A DNA stretch of 64,000 nucleotides, taken from positions 682,001 to 746,000 of the forward strand of contig CAVTLG010000009.1 in assembly GCA_963735495.1 (NCBI GenBank). The letters are read 5' to 3'. The DNA is from CAVTLG01 sp963735495 (GTDB lineage Bacteria; Chloroflexota; Ktedonobacteria; Ktedonobacterales; Ktedonobacteraceae). The position numbers and the translations under genes were made by a program. The first letter of the stretch is position 1; each line of letters begins with the position of its first letter. Under the pieces are notes generated by a model. The model was not told where the DNA came from, searched no databases, and worked only from the letters and a program-made list of their open reading frames with translations. Positions 44,293 to 53,547 of the stretch are shown here, one piece after another.

Positions 44293-47196
44293 TTAGAGTC
44301 TCTTCTCTTCCACTCTTTTCGCCTTCTCATCCTTTCCCATCTCTCTCAACAGGATGACATATCTCTGCCGTATCTTTTCTGTTCTTGGATGCTCATTTCC
44401 CAGTACTTGCTGATAAATACGTAGCGCCAGATCGTAGAGTGGCTCGGCCTGGTTGCCCTTGCCCTGATTCTGATAGAGAAAAGCCAATTCATGGAGTGTA
44501 GTTGCCGTATCGGGGTGTTCCGGCCCCAATTGCCGTTCGCGAATAGAGAGAGCACGTTGGTACAACAGTTCTGCTTCTCCATACTTGCCTTGAGTTCGGT
44601 AGAGGTTAGCCAGATTGTTGAGACTCTGAGCGGTCCTGGGATGTTCTGGTCCCAATACTTGCTCTTGAATAGAGAGAGCACGTTGGTACAACAGTTCTGC
44701 TTCTCCATACTTGCCTTGCGCTCGATAGAGGTTAGCCAGGTTTTTCAGACTGAGAGCTGTAGTAGGATGTCCCATCCCTAAAAGCTGTTCTCGAATGGAG
44801 AGAACACGCTTATACACCGGCTCAGCCTCCTCGTACTTGCCCTGTTCCTCTAAAAGGAACGCTCGGTTGCTCAATGTCGTAATTGTTCTGGGATGTTCTG
44901 GTCCTAATACTTGCTCTTGAATGGAGAAAGCTCTCTCATACAACAGCTCCGCTTCCTTGTACCTGCCATGCGCTTGATAGAGAAACGCCAGATTGTTGAG
45001 ACTCTGAGCTGTCTTGGGGTGCTCTGGTCCTAACAGTCGTTCTCGCATGGAGAGAACTCTATTGTACAGTAGTTCCGCCTGCTCATACTTGCCTTGAGCT
45101 CGGTAGAGGGATGCCAGGTTACTCAGGCTGATAACTGTAGTAGGATGTTCCGATCCCAACAGTCGTTCTCGAATGGAGATGGCTTGCTTATATAACGTCT
45201 CGGCCTGCTCATACTTGCCTCGAGTTTGATAGAGGAATGCCAGATTGTTGAGACTCTGAGCTGTCTCGGGATGCTCTGGCCCTAAGAACCGTTCTCGAAT
45301 GGAGATGGCTTGCTTATATAACGTCTCGGCTTCCTCATACTTGCCCTGTACTCGGTAGAGGGACGCCAGATTGTTCAGACTGTGAGTAGTATCGAGGTGC
45401 TCTGACCCTAAAAGCTGTTCTCGAATGGAGAGGGCTCGTTCATACAATGGCTCCGCTTCAGTATAGCGAGCACGCTTATGCAAATAGCGTGCTGTTTTAT
45501 TAAGTAAACTTGCCGCTTCTGGAAACATCATCTGTAAATGATCTATCCACAGAATACACGCCAATGCATGAGATAGCCAGCGATCACACATGACCCACTG
45601 CGATGTATCATCGATATCGGGAAAGGTAGCATAAACCTGCTTGATGGCTCGTTGCATCCATCTACTTCGTTCTTCAACAGACAAAGCATCACGTAAGACC
45701 ACCTGTACGAGTCGATGGAGAGAGAGGGTTTTCGTAACCGGCTCGTATTTGACCAAAGAATAGGCGCGTAAGATTTCAACAGCTTGACCCAGTTCAAAAG
45801 CATCCTTTGCGACTGAGTCTGTTCCTTCTATCATCACTGCGAGAGGAATAGCATCAGCCGAGAGAAAGGCACTGAGTCGTAACATATCTGTCGCTATTGC
45901 ACTCTTCTGTCCCACACGAGCAAAGGAAAGTGACCAGGTGCTTGCAACAGGTTCTGGGTGATCGTTGTTCATCAGTCCACCACGCTCTCTGAGAAGGTAT
46001 TCACGATGTTGCTGATAGATTCCCTGGTAGTCAGCAAGACCATAGCCTGTTTCTTCCAGATAGGCTCCAACCTGGTCTAACGCGAGAGGGAGCCCTCCTA
46101 ATTCGTTTGAGATGGTGAGAGCGGACGAAAGGTCGTGCTCAGAGGCTTGCAAGAGCCATGCGTCGGGAGGGAGGAGCGACGCACGGCGTAGGAGCAACAG
46201 CGCTCCTTGCTCTGGGGTGAATGTTTCGACTTCTATACGATGTGCCAGGCGACCTGTCGCGCTGGCACGGGTTGTGATGAGAAGGTGGCCTCCTATAACT
46301 GGAGGAAGAAAGTTTGTAATCAGAGTGAGTTCGTCGGCGTTGTCGAGGATAAGTAACCAGTTACAATGATGTTGGAGCCATGTTTTGACCGCCTCAATTA
46401 CGATCTCTTGCTCTTGGGCATCCTTTTCTAGTAGATTGAGTTTTGCTGCAATTTGCATATAAGAGGAACTTAGCGCATCAACGCTTTCAGCGAGTGCCCA
46501 CAAGACTATCTGGTAATCTCGGAAATAGCGATAGGCATATTCTATAGCAACCTGGGTTTTACCAATACCTCCCATGCCGCTGATTGCCTGGGGCTGGGCG
46601 AGAGCAGCTGTCTGACTTGTTTGTAACTGATTATAGATCAGAGAGAGCAATTCATCACGTCCAAGGAAGAACGGGTTGTGGGGATATGGAATCATCCAGA
46701 TAATAGGCAAAGACGAGCGAGGTGTACTGGCAGAAAGCAATGAGAGATCTTCGATCACGCGACGCAGTCTTGCAACAACCTGCGTCCAGGCCTCATCACG
46801 CGATGCCCACATACTCACTGGCTTGCCATCACCCGGCAAAACTTGCAAAGATCCCAGCGGGAGTTGTTGCCACTCACAAGGGCGGACCACAATAGGAATC
46901 ACACGTGCCTCATTGGCCTCATGTCGAGCTAATGCTCGTCTCATTTCTCTTTCGTAACAATAGTTGGAGGCAATGAAGTCGGCACTGATCAGTAGCACAA
47001 TGATCGAGGCTGTCTCTAGATGTGCATCAATCGTGTGTACCCAGCTAGAACCGGGAAGTATTTGCTGATCATGCCAGAGTGAGATGAGTCCTTGCCTACT
47101 GAGCGCGCTTACATGAGTTTCGAGTTGTTTGCAATAGTCCACGTCTTCATGGGCATAGGAACAGAAAACCTCAATAGCTAACTGAGACTGTATCAT
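44293..47196 (-). CDS. TIR - NB-ARC - TPR protein (STAND family)
   Basis: A 967-aa protein. Residues 6-145 are a TIR domain (EVFCSYAHEDVDYCKQLE ... IIVLLISADFIASNYCYERE), with a Glu near 83 at the site used by NAD-cleaving TIRs. The NB-ARC part has P-loop GMGGIGKTQ (about 207-215), LLILDNADE (Walker B, about 281-289) and GLPLALDQVGAYL. From about 575 to 935 there are nine 42-residue TPR units of the kinesin light-chain type ending LGxEHPxT. STAND proteins oligomerise when a sensor domain is engaged; TIR-STAND proteins include phage-defence effectors. Whether this one defends or signals is not shown. The start follows AGGGGAG. Confidence 0.9.
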   Translation of the reverse strand: MIQSQLAIEVFCSYAHEDVDYCKQLETHVSALSRQGLISLWHDQQILPGSSWVHTIDAHLETASIIVLLISADFIASNYCYEREMRRALARHEANEARVIPIVVRPCEWQQLPLGSLQVLPGDGKPVSMWASRDEAWTQVVARLRRVIEDLSLLSASTPRSSLPIIWMIPYPHNPFFLGRDELLSLIYNQLQTSQTAALAQPQAISGMGGIGKTQVAIEYAYRYFRDYQIVLWALAESVDALSSSYMQIAAKLNLLEKDAQEQEIVIEAVKTWLQHHCNWLLILDNADELTLITNFLPPVIGGHLLITTRASATGRLAHRIEVETFTPEQGALLLLRRASLLPPDAWLLQASEHDLSSALTISNELGGLPLALDQVGAYLEETGYGLADYQGIYQQHREYLLRERGGLMNNDHPEPVASTWSLSFARVGQKSAIATDMLRLSAFLSADAIPLAVMIEGTDSVAKDAFELGQAVEILRAYSLVKYEPVTKTLSLHRLVQVVLRDALSVEERSRWMQRAIKQVYATFPDIDDTSQWVMCDRWLSHALACILWIDHLQMMFPEAASLLNKTARYLHKRARYTEAEPLYERALSIREQLLGSEHLDTTHSLNNLASLYRVQGKYEEAETLYKQAISIRERFLGPEHPETAQSLNNLAFLYQTRGKYEQAETLYKQAISIRERLLGSEHPTTVISLSNLASLYRAQGKYEQAELLYNRVLSMRERLLGPEHPKTAQSLNNLAFLYQAHGRYKEAELLYERAFSIQEQVLGPEHPRTITTLSNRAFLLEEQGKYEEAEPVYKRVLSIREQLLGMGHPTTALSLKNLANLYRAQGKYGEAELLYQRALSIQEQVLGPEHPRTAQSLNNLANLYRTQGKYGEAELLYQRALSIRERQLGPEHPDTATTLHELAFLYQNQGKGNQAEPLYDLALRIYQQVLGNEHPRTEKIRQRYVILLREMGKDEKAKRVEEKRL
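44390..45480 (-). repeat. Tandem 126-bp coding repeats (nine TPR units)
   Basis: Nine head-to-tail 126-bp units encode 42-residue TPRs. Several neighbouring units are nearly identical in DNA, e.g. the stretch around 44550-44660 recurs near 44680. Such similarity suggests recent duplication or gene conversion, and allows change in copy number. Confidence 0.85.
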
Positions 47197-47538
47197 GTAT
47201 GCTCCCCTTTCCATTCATGCTCACCTGGTATGCCTATGGGGTATTTGATCAGACAACACCTATTTATCACAGAAAACGAATGTTTTGATATTCATCAATG
47301 TATCACAAAAAAAGGCACCTTTCGAGACCTCCAGCATGAATTATCGTAGAAGAACTCGTAATGAGTGGTAAAAACAACGGTATGCCTCAAGGGCGTATTC
47401 TGAAATCCACTCATAACTTCCCTGTGATTTCGTCAAAACTAGCTGAGGGGTTGCATGGGATCTTAACGATGCCTTCTTTCAGAGCTGTCTGTGAAGCTAC
47501 CTCTCGGATTTATGAGTGGATCTCAGTGTATTGGCTTT
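47197..47538. other. Intergenic region, 340 bp
   Basis: The shared upstream side of the TIR gene and downstream side of the lytic transglycosylase gene. A plus-strand open frame from 47361 runs into the transglycosylase gene and has no ribosome site. I see no clear structure. Confidence 0.3.
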
Positions 47539-48360
47539 TTAGAAACGGCGCATCAAGGCCAGCACGTTATTGACATAGCGCCAGTTGAAAATGCCACGGT
47601 GGACCACAGCCCAACCGCCCTCGTTATATGCACTGATAACGCGCAATTGATTCCCACGGAGACCAACCCAGAGCGAATGCAGGTAGATGGCTCCGAGTTC
47701 AATGTTGTCCCATGTGTTATATGGGTTGTAGCGTATGCCTGTTTGCACATCAAGGCCCCTGGCAGTATAGGGCATGACTTGCATCGTTCCAATGCCCCCA
47801 TCGCGCGAGATGACATGCTGATTCCAGCCGCTCTCTTGCCATGCAACTGCCAGGAGCAGTCTGGGTGGTAAACCATGGCGGTAGGCCGCTTGACGAATCA
47901 ACGAGGCCACCTGCCCACGCGAAGACCATGCGAGCGCACTGTAATCATACCAGCGTACGTTTCCATTGACCTGCAATCCACTCCCTCCATAATGTGTGGC
48001 TATAGCGTGTGCACCACCTGCTGAGGAAGAGATGCAAAGTTCGCGACCGCTAAAGATCAAGTTGATGTTCGCGATGTGATTGATGCGGGCAATGCTCCAG
48101 ATGTTTACTCGATATGCGCTAGAAATACGGCCCAGCGTATCACCTGGCTGTATTCTATACCAAGAGTTGCATCTCCCGCGTTCAGCCGCATAAGCAGCTC
48201 CATGCTGTTGGGCAATAACCATGGAACCGAGGAACAGCATTACTGTGAGGAGGAGTAACATGCTTTGCAATTGCAAGGGAAAATGCATCAAAGCATGCAT
48301 CCTCTGTTGCTTGTACTTATCTACTATTACTGATATCTTCGGCGTCGGTGTTTGCTCCAT
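47539..48360 (-). CDS. LysM-domain lytic transglycosylase
   Basis: A 273-aa exported protein. A hydrophobic segment near residues 32-50 (MLLLLTVMLFLGSMVIA) is the signal peptide or anchor. One LysM domain follows (WYRIQPGDTLGRISSAYRVNIWSIARINHI), then an SLT domain with catalytic Glu in LLAVAWQESGWNQHVIS and GGIGTMQVMPYTA. It would bind and cleave peptidoglycan. The start is ATG 48360 after AAGGAG. It lies upstream of the TIR gene in the same direction, 340 bp away, so linkage of function is doubtful. Confidence 0.92.
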   Translation of the reverse strand: MEQTPTPKISVIVDKYKQQRMHALMHFPLQLQSMLLLLTVMLFLGSMVIAQQHGAAYAAERGRCNSWYRIQPGDTLGRISSAYRVNIWSIARINHIANINLIFSGRELCISSSAGGAHAIATHYGGSGLQVNGNVRWYDYSALAWSSRGQVASLIRQAAYRHGLPPRLLLAVAWQESGWNQHVISRDGGIGTMQVMPYTARGLDVQTGIRYNPYNTWDNIELGAIYLHSLWVGLRGNQLRVISAYNEGGWAVVHRGIFNWRYVNNVLALMRRF

Positions 48361-48699
48361 ACTTCTCCTTTTTCTTTACTGCCCTTCTCCCCTTCTGCCT
48401 CTCTGAACTTACTATATCCACTGATCAAATTGGTATATATGTATACATTTTTTGCCTTACATTCTGCGTAGAATTGAGGAAGGCTCTCTGGTGGATGCGC
48501 TCCTGGGCAAGAGAAGAAGAGCCTCATTTTCCTGTTGAACCGATTTCGTGATGGTATAGACCGCAAGGACAAAAGATGTTACACTAGTACTATCTTGGTG
48601 ATATAACAAGTTACTATTAGCTCTGGTATATGCATGTTCTATCTTAAAAGAGTTGTTGAATAAGTTGAAACTCACAAGCTTGGAATGGACTGGTGTGCC

Positions 48700-49401
48700 A
48701 TGAAGACAGACGAACTTTTAAGCGCGACCGTCGAAGAGTATCTAGAGACGATCTATAATATTAGTATGGAAAACGAAATTGTCATCGGAGCGCGTCTGGC
48801 AGAACGTTTTCATGTTTCTGCGCCTACTGTGACCGAAATGCTCAAGCGCCTGGTAAGAGATGGCTATATCGAGATGAACAACAAGCGACAGATCATGCTT
48901 ACGGAGACTGGTTATCAGGCCGCCGAAGCTGTCCTGCGTCGTCATCGCCTCACCGAACGTTTCCTGGTAGATATGCTGGGGATGCAGTGGCACCAGGTGC
49001 ATGAAGAGGCTTGCCGCCTGGAGCACTTTATCTCGGGTGCAGTGGAATCGCGGGTAATTACCAGCCTGCATAATCCTCTTACCTGCCCGCATGGCAATCC
49101 AATTCCTGGTTCGGTGCCTAACTCGCGCACCTATCTGAAAGATCACCACGCACGGCGGCTCTGTAATATAGCTGAAGGCGAGCAAGTAACCATCTTTTGT
49201 ATCTCAGAAGTTGTCGAGGACGAAGAAGCTTTGATCCTCTATCTTCACCAGAGGGGACTGACGCCTGGCATTCAACTGACGGTACTCGCGCAGGCCACTG
49301 TGGACCAGCATGACGGAGCAGAATGCGTAAGATTGCGCGTCAAAGATGACGAGGTGACTATTAGTAAATCGGTGTCGACGAAAGTTTGGGTGACACAATA
49401 G
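48700..49401 (+). CDS. DtxR-family metal-dependent transcriptional regulator
   Basis: A 233-aa protein. The N-terminal winged helix (VEEYLETIYNISMENEIVIGARLAERFHVSAPTVTEMLKRL) and the dimer/metal domain (HRLTERFLVDMLGMQWHQVHEEACRLEHFIS) fit IdeR/MntR. The Cys in LTCPHGNPIPG and the His/Glu residues are expected metal ligands. A C-terminal SH3-like FeoA domain follows (NIAEGEQVTIFCISE ... TKVWVT), as in IdeR. It would sense iron or manganese. ATG 48700 fits the family start; ATG 48685 is possible. The FecCD-type transporter at 60494 is not adjacent. Confidence 0.88.
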   Translation: MKTDELLSATVEEYLETIYNISMENEIVIGARLAERFHVSAPTVTEMLKRLVRDGYIEMNNKRQIMLTETGYQAAEAVLRRHRLTERFLVDMLGMQWHQVHEEACRLEHFISGAVESRVITSLHNPLTCPHGNPIPGSVPNSRTYLKDHHARRLCNIAEGEQVTIFCISEVVEDEEALILYLHQRGLTPGIQLTVLAQATVDQHDGAECVRLRVKDDEVTISKSVSTKVWVTQ

Positions 49402-49473
49402 CTGCTGAGTGGAACAGCCTGATCTTCTCTTTTTATAGACGAACTGGCAGGTACTTTGCTATACTGCTGAAAC

Positions 49474-49501
49474 AGTTGATGTGATTGTTGAAGCATCAAC
49501 T
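49474..49501. promoter_or_regulatory. 8-bp inverted repeat
   Basis: AGTTGATG and CATCAACT flank a 12-base spacer in the gap between the DtxR gene and the O-antigen ligase-like gene, after a TATACT box at 49460. An operator or leader hairpin is possible. Confidence 0.35.
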
Positions 49502-49543
49502 AAAATGTTTCTATTATCTATAACGTTGAATGGTTAAGTGTTT

Positions 49544-51274
49544 ATGAGCAGCCAGCATGTATCGTTATTGCTATCCCACTTCACTACTCGCCCACGCGAA
49601 GTGAGCGATATTCAGCCTACAGCGTCGTCATCGTTGCCGACTTCCCCCGATAGAGGCGGAGGTACGCCGCCCCATTTCTGGCATGATCGTCTGATAGAGG
49701 GGGGCTTAATACTCTCGATGGCTCTGTACTATATAGTAGGCAATCAAAATATCACATTGCCTTTAGGGGGCATTACGCACGTTGATCCCCTTATTTCTCT
49801 GCCATTTTTACTACTTTTCGCATTTCTCGCCTGGTATCGTCTGCCTTTTGCTATTGCGCTTTTACCACTTTCTCTGCCCTATTATCTGCTCCAGAAGACG
49901 GTGTTCAGTGACTACCGGTTTAGTCTTGCTGAGATCACGTTGTGGACGTGCGTGGCTGTCGCGGTGGGGCAAATTGTCTACAAGCGCAGGCGTTGGCCCT
50001 ACTGGCTATCCTGGTCACAATTGCGTGAGCGTATCGGACCGTTTGTGTTTCCCATCCTGCTGTTTGTAGTGATGGCCTGTGTTTCGATCTTCATTGCCTA
50101 TTCCCGCAAAGATGCTTTGCGCGCATTCCGCGAGGAAGTCTTTGATCCTCTGCTGTTTCTGGGCCTGGTACTCTGCTGTTTCCGTTCGTGGCAGGATGTG
50201 ACACGTTTGCTTGTCGCTCTATTGGGAACGGGTCTGATGATTGCCATCATCGGCTTGGCGCAATATTTGGTGTTCAGAGATGTTGGTCGTATCACTGCTG
50301 TTTATGGTAGCGCGAACGATGTCGGATTACTTTTTGATTATGTATTGCCAATCGGCCTGGCTCTGCTGCTTTCCCGTCTCTCCTGGAAAATACGCTTATC
50401 GGCACTCGTAGTATGTATACCAATGGGCATTGTGTTGCTCCTGAGTGATTCGCGTGGTTCCTGGCAGGTGGCTATACCGCTGGCAATGCTCTTCCTGGTT
50501 GTGTTCACTATCCGTAGCCGGAAAGTGCTCTTGATTGGGGCTATGGTCTGTGTTCTCCTTGGCGCAGGTATTGTAGCGCTGTACCATAACCGAATTTACA
50601 ATTATGTGCTTGATGGGCATACGAATGCACAGGGTCAGAGTACGATAACCAAACGGTTTTATCTCTGGGAGACCGCGTTGGATATGATTCACGATAGCCC
50701 GTGGTTGGGCTATGGCATGGACAACTGGCTCTGTCATTATAGTAATAGTTGGACCAATCCTTGTCTCTACACGCAGCCTCAGCCAAAGCATTATGATCAG
50801 AACGGTCAGGTGCAGACATTGAATCCTAACCAGAAGGTACATGCATACTGGATTCTTTATGATCCAGTGGCGCACAAAAGCACAGGACTGTCTGAAGAGC
50901 CGACCCTGTCACATCCGCACAACATTCTTTTGCAGATCTGGGTGAGCATAGGTCTATTCGGTTTGCTCGCCTTTCTCGCATTGTTGTTGCTCTTTGCCTG
51001 GCTCTTTGCGCGTACCCTGTTGTATCTGCAGAGAAAACAGGGTGATGGGCATGAACAGTTACGTTGGATGATGCTGGCCGTTGGCGCTGCGATGCTGGCC
51101 GCTCTGGCGCAGGGCATGGGCGACAGTTCTTTCCTGGAGCAAGACCTGTCATTCTGTTTCTGGTCGCTTGTGGCTGTATTATTGGTTATCCGTGTGTTGT
51201 CGGGTATGTCCTGGGCGGATCTCTTCCCCAGAAAACGTCATTTGATGGATAGTGCAGACCAAACGCATGTATAG
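49544..51274 (+). CDS. O-antigen ligase-like membrane protein
   Basis: A 576-aa protein with about a dozen membrane helices. The large outer loop near residues 330-450 carries FYLWETALDMIHDSPWLGYGMDNW and SHPHNILLQIWVSIGLFGLLAF, the signature of the Wzy_C / O-antigen ligase (RfaL) family. Such proteins join or polymerise sugars on the outer membrane side; in a monoderm it may serve exopolysaccharide or teichoic acid glycosylation. ATG 49544 or GTG 49538 is the start; the ribosome site is weak. No glycosyltransferases are next to it. Confidence 0.85.
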   Translation: MSSQHVSLLLSHFTTRPREVSDIQPTASSSLPTSPDRGGGTPPHFWHDRLIEGGLILSMALYYIVGNQNITLPLGGITHVDPLISLPFLLLFAFLAWYRLPFAIALLPLSLPYYLLQKTVFSDYRFSLAEITLWTCVAVAVGQIVYKRRRWPYWLSWSQLRERIGPFVFPILLFVVMACVSIFIAYSRKDALRAFREEVFDPLLFLGLVLCCFRSWQDVTRLLVALLGTGLMIAIIGLAQYLVFRDVGRITAVYGSANDVGLLFDYVLPIGLALLLSRLSWKIRLSALVVCIPMGIVLLLSDSRGSWQVAIPLAMLFLVVFTIRSRKVLLIGAMVCVLLGAGIVALYHNRIYNYVLDGHTNAQGQSTITKRFYLWETALDMIHDSPWLGYGMDNWLCHYSNSWTNPCLYTQPQPKHYDQNGQVQTLNPNQKVHAYWILYDPVAHKSTGLSEEPTLSHPHNILLQIWVSIGLFGLLAFLALLLLFAWLFARTLLYLQRKQGDGHEQLRWMMLAVGAAMLAALAQGMGDSSFLEQDLSFCFWSLVAVLLVIRVLSGMSWADLFPRKRHLMDSADQTHV

Positions 51275-51379
51275 TAGCTGAATTGTGAGTTTGTTCACAG
51301 ATAAAGAGAGAAATAATTCCTGGTAGTTTTCTCCTGGCACAGTTACAATGGGAGTGTCAAGTAGTTCAGGAGAAAGTGT

Positions 51380-51694
51380 ATGTTGTTTGATCTCTCGATT
51401 ACGACGTTAGTTACCTGGTTGGCCTGCCATTTTATAGGGGATTTTGCCTTTCAAAGTGCCTGGATGAGCATGGAGAAAGGCAAGAGCTGGGAGGTAAATT
51501 TTTATCACTGCGCTACGTATACCGCTGTTTTTGTGCTTTTTGCCCATTCTTCTCTGGTCGCGACGGTGATCCTTCTGGCCACACATTTCGTTGTTGATCC
51601 ACTGAAAGCGCGCTATAAGCTGATTGAACCGATCTGGCTAGATCAATTGTTACACATTTTTACTATCGTGTTGATTCTGCTATTCAGGCTCTAG
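51380..51694 (+). CDS. DUF3307 membrane protein
   Basis: A 104-aa protein with three membrane helices. LACHFIGDFAFQSAWMSMEKGKSW and ATHFVVDPLKARYKLIEPIWLDQLLHIFTIVLIL match the DUF3307 pattern of buried His and Asp residues. Function unknown. The start follows AGGAG. It stands alone on this strand. Confidence 0.85.
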   Translation: MLFDLSITTLVTWLACHFIGDFAFQSAWMSMEKGKSWEVNFYHCATYTAVFVLFAHSSLVATVILLATHFVVDPLKARYKLIEPIWLDQLLHIFTIVLILLFRL

Positions 51695-51709
51695 CGCCTG
51701 TGGCTATCA

Positions 51710-51750
51710 GAGCAGAACGGGGCATCGGGAATTTGCTAGCCGTTCTGCTC
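51710..51750. terminator. Bidirectional stem-loop between convergent genes
   Basis: GAGCAGAACGG (51710-51720) pairs perfectly with CCGTTCTGCTC (51740-51750). It lies between the converging DUF3307 and PadR genes. There is no T-run, but the position fits a shared end of transcription. Confidence 0.5.
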
Positions 51751-51759
51751 GTGAGTAGC

Positions 51760-52476
51760 TTATGCCTGTTCTGTTGGTGGAGGGGGTGGTGCAGGTGGGT
51801 CTTGCTGTGGCTTCTCGCGTGGGCCATAGATCAGGTCAGATAGTTCTTGCCGCGACCGTTCGATGATAGCATGTAAGCGTGCTAGCTTTTGTGGATCGCG
51901 GAATGCCTGCCGACCTGCAATGGCGTAGAGGCGAGCGACTTCCATGGCCTCTGTGCGTAGTGCCTGTACCTCTGGCTCGTTCCAGCGGCGTGCTGGACCG
52001 AAGTTACTCCATGGCGGGGTAAACTTCTCTTGCTGCCGTTCGGTGAGGAACGCCCGGCCTGCATCGGTAATGCTGTAGACCTTCTTGCCATTGGCTTCGC
52101 TGCTGACCACGAGTTCTCGATCCTCCAACAACTGTAATGTGGGATAGATCGATCCTGCACTTGGTACGTAAAAACCACGCGAACGCTCCTCCAATGCCTT
52201 GATCATCTCGTAACCGTGCATTGGGCGTTCTTGTAGCAGGTCTAACAAGACATACTTAAGATCACCGCGTCCGAAGAAGCGTTCGGCAGAGTCACCAGGC
52301 CCAAAAGGTCCCCTTGGCCCAAAGGGTCCGCCAGGACCGAAGAGGCCTCGTCTATTCCATCTATTGATGAAGTATGGTCCATGCCAGTGCTGTTCTTCCG
52401 CGCGCTGCCAGGGTGGAGTCCGATCTTCCCAGTCTCCTCCTTGAAAGGCAAAACGTGGATTAAATCTGTGAAACAT
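51760..52476 (-). CDS. PadR-family transcriptional regulator
   Basis: A 238-aa protein. The core (LKYVLLDLLQERPMHGYEMIKALEERSRGFYVPSAGSIYPTLQLLEDRELV) is a PadR winged helix, followed by YSITDAGRAFLTE. The first 75 residues are a Gly/Pro/Phe-rich extension (GPGGPFGPRGPFGPGD), and the tail is Pro-rich. This disordered N-terminus is common in PadR proteins of actinobacteria-like genomes. ATG 52476 follows AAGGAG; it is probably self-regulated through the site at 52526. Confidence 0.88.
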   Translation of the reverse strand: MFHRFNPRFAFQGGDWEDRTPPWQRAEEQHWHGPYFINRWNRRGLFGPGGPFGPRGPFGPGDSAERFFGRGDLKYVLLDLLQERPMHGYEMIKALEERSRGFYVPSAGSIYPTLQLLEDRELVVSSEANGKKVYSITDAGRAFLTERQQEKFTPPWSNFGPARRWNEPEVQALRTEAMEVARLYAIAGRQAFRDPQKLARLHAIIERSRQELSDLIYGPREKPQQDPPAPPPPPTEQA

Positions 52477-52525
52477 GCGCAATGTCTCCTTTCTTTGATA
52501 TGCGAGAAATCATGCTATCCGTTAT

Positions 52526-52546
52526 CGATATAATAACGATATATCG
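52526..52546. promoter_or_regulatory. Candidate PadR operator
   Basis: CGATATA and TATATCG flank seven bases, a perfect inverted repeat 50 bp before the PadR start. Its position suggests self-repression. Confidence 0.5.
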
Positions 52547-52678
52547 GATCGCTACCAACATATATACGGACAAACTATGCGCTGGTTGTTGCTAATTTGC
52601 TGCTTATCATGATGAAACGTAAAGGGTGCAAGCATTGGCTCGTGTTGCCTGTCGGAAGGACTTTGCACTATGATCATC

Positions 52679-53494
52679 TTAGCTTTGGATGAGAGTAGCT
52701 TTTCCTGTCAAGAACTGGTGATGCGTTTGAAAACTGAGATGCTGGTAGATGTGAATAGCAGTGCTGTTGTCTTCAAGGACATTCAGGACAATACGAGAGA
52801 AGTGCTGTTTGAACAACGTTGCAACCAGTGCAGCGGTAATGGCTGTCGCATATCCCTGTCCACGAGCTTCTGGTGCTGTCAAGATGTTTCCGAGGACGGC
52901 GATCCGCTGTGCAGGGACGAGCGCGTGCGTTCCACCGGCGGCGATGATCCGTCCTCCTTCATAGGCACCAAAGTACATCCCTTGTGCGAAAAGATCAGCA
53001 GAGAATCCGCTCTCAGGGTGCTGCCTATACAGATTTTTCAAAGCAGGCACATCTGAAAGGCCCAGTGGCTTGACCGGTCGATGACGCGCAGCGTGTAGGG
53101 GTTGCCACGAGGTTGGGGTGATCGCCATGCGCAACAGTCTCTTCCACGTCGTCTCCGGTTGGTAATAGCGTTGCAGCAACGGAATATGGAGTTCCTGCGC
53201 CTGAAGCAAGGGGTACTCAGGAAGAGCGATGTGCGCCAGGAGGGCAGCGATGCCCGCTTCTACCCCAAAGGGCGAGAGGACTTGTCCGATGATGGGATGG
53301 CGCAAGATGAGGCAGATCGCATGTGCATTGCTTCCATTCTGGGAAGCGATGACAAATTGACTGTACTTACGCAACGGCGGTTCCAGATCGGCTAACGCGA
53401 AGCTATTCCAGACAGGATCTTGCGAGAGTATAGCATATGCCTGGTTGTTGCTTGCATCTGGAGTGATATGCCAGCCAGAGAAAGATTGTGCCAT
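52679..53494 (-). CDS. GNAT-family N-acetyltransferase
   Basis: A 271-aa protein. The C-terminal GNAT domain has ILTAPEARGQGYATAITAALVATLF, the acetyl-CoA pyrophosphate loop (Arg/Gln-x-x-Gly-x-Ala form), and a last strand IVLNVLEDNSTAIHIYQHLSF. The N-terminal half is a less conserved acetyltransferase-like region. The substrate is unknown. ATG 53494 opens MAQSFSGW. It is transcribed on the same strand as the DUF1697 and HAD genes upstream. Confidence 0.82.
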   Translation of the reverse strand: MAQSFSGWHITPDASNNQAYAILSQDPVWNSFALADLEPPLRKYSQFVIASQNGSNAHAICLILRHPIIGQVLSPFGVEAGIAALLAHIALPEYPLLQAQELHIPLLQRYYQPETTWKRLLRMAITPTSWQPLHAARHRPVKPLGLSDVPALKNLYRQHPESGFSADLFAQGMYFGAYEGGRIIAAGGTHALVPAQRIAVLGNILTAPEARGQGYATAITAALVATLFKQHFSRIVLNVLEDNSTAIHIYQHLSFQTHHQFLTGKATLIQS

Positions 53495-53547
53495 TCAGCT
53501 TCTTTCCTAAGATGTTAAGTAGTTTAGCATCGGATACGAGAAGAAAA

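Noticed and set aside
44390..45480. Tandem repeats considered as a CRISPR array
   Set aside because: The units are 126-bp coding TPR repeats without spacers.
47361..47573. 70-codon plus-strand frame between the TIR and lytic transglycosylase genes
   Set aside because: No ribosome site and it runs into the 3' end of the transglycosylase gene on the other strand.
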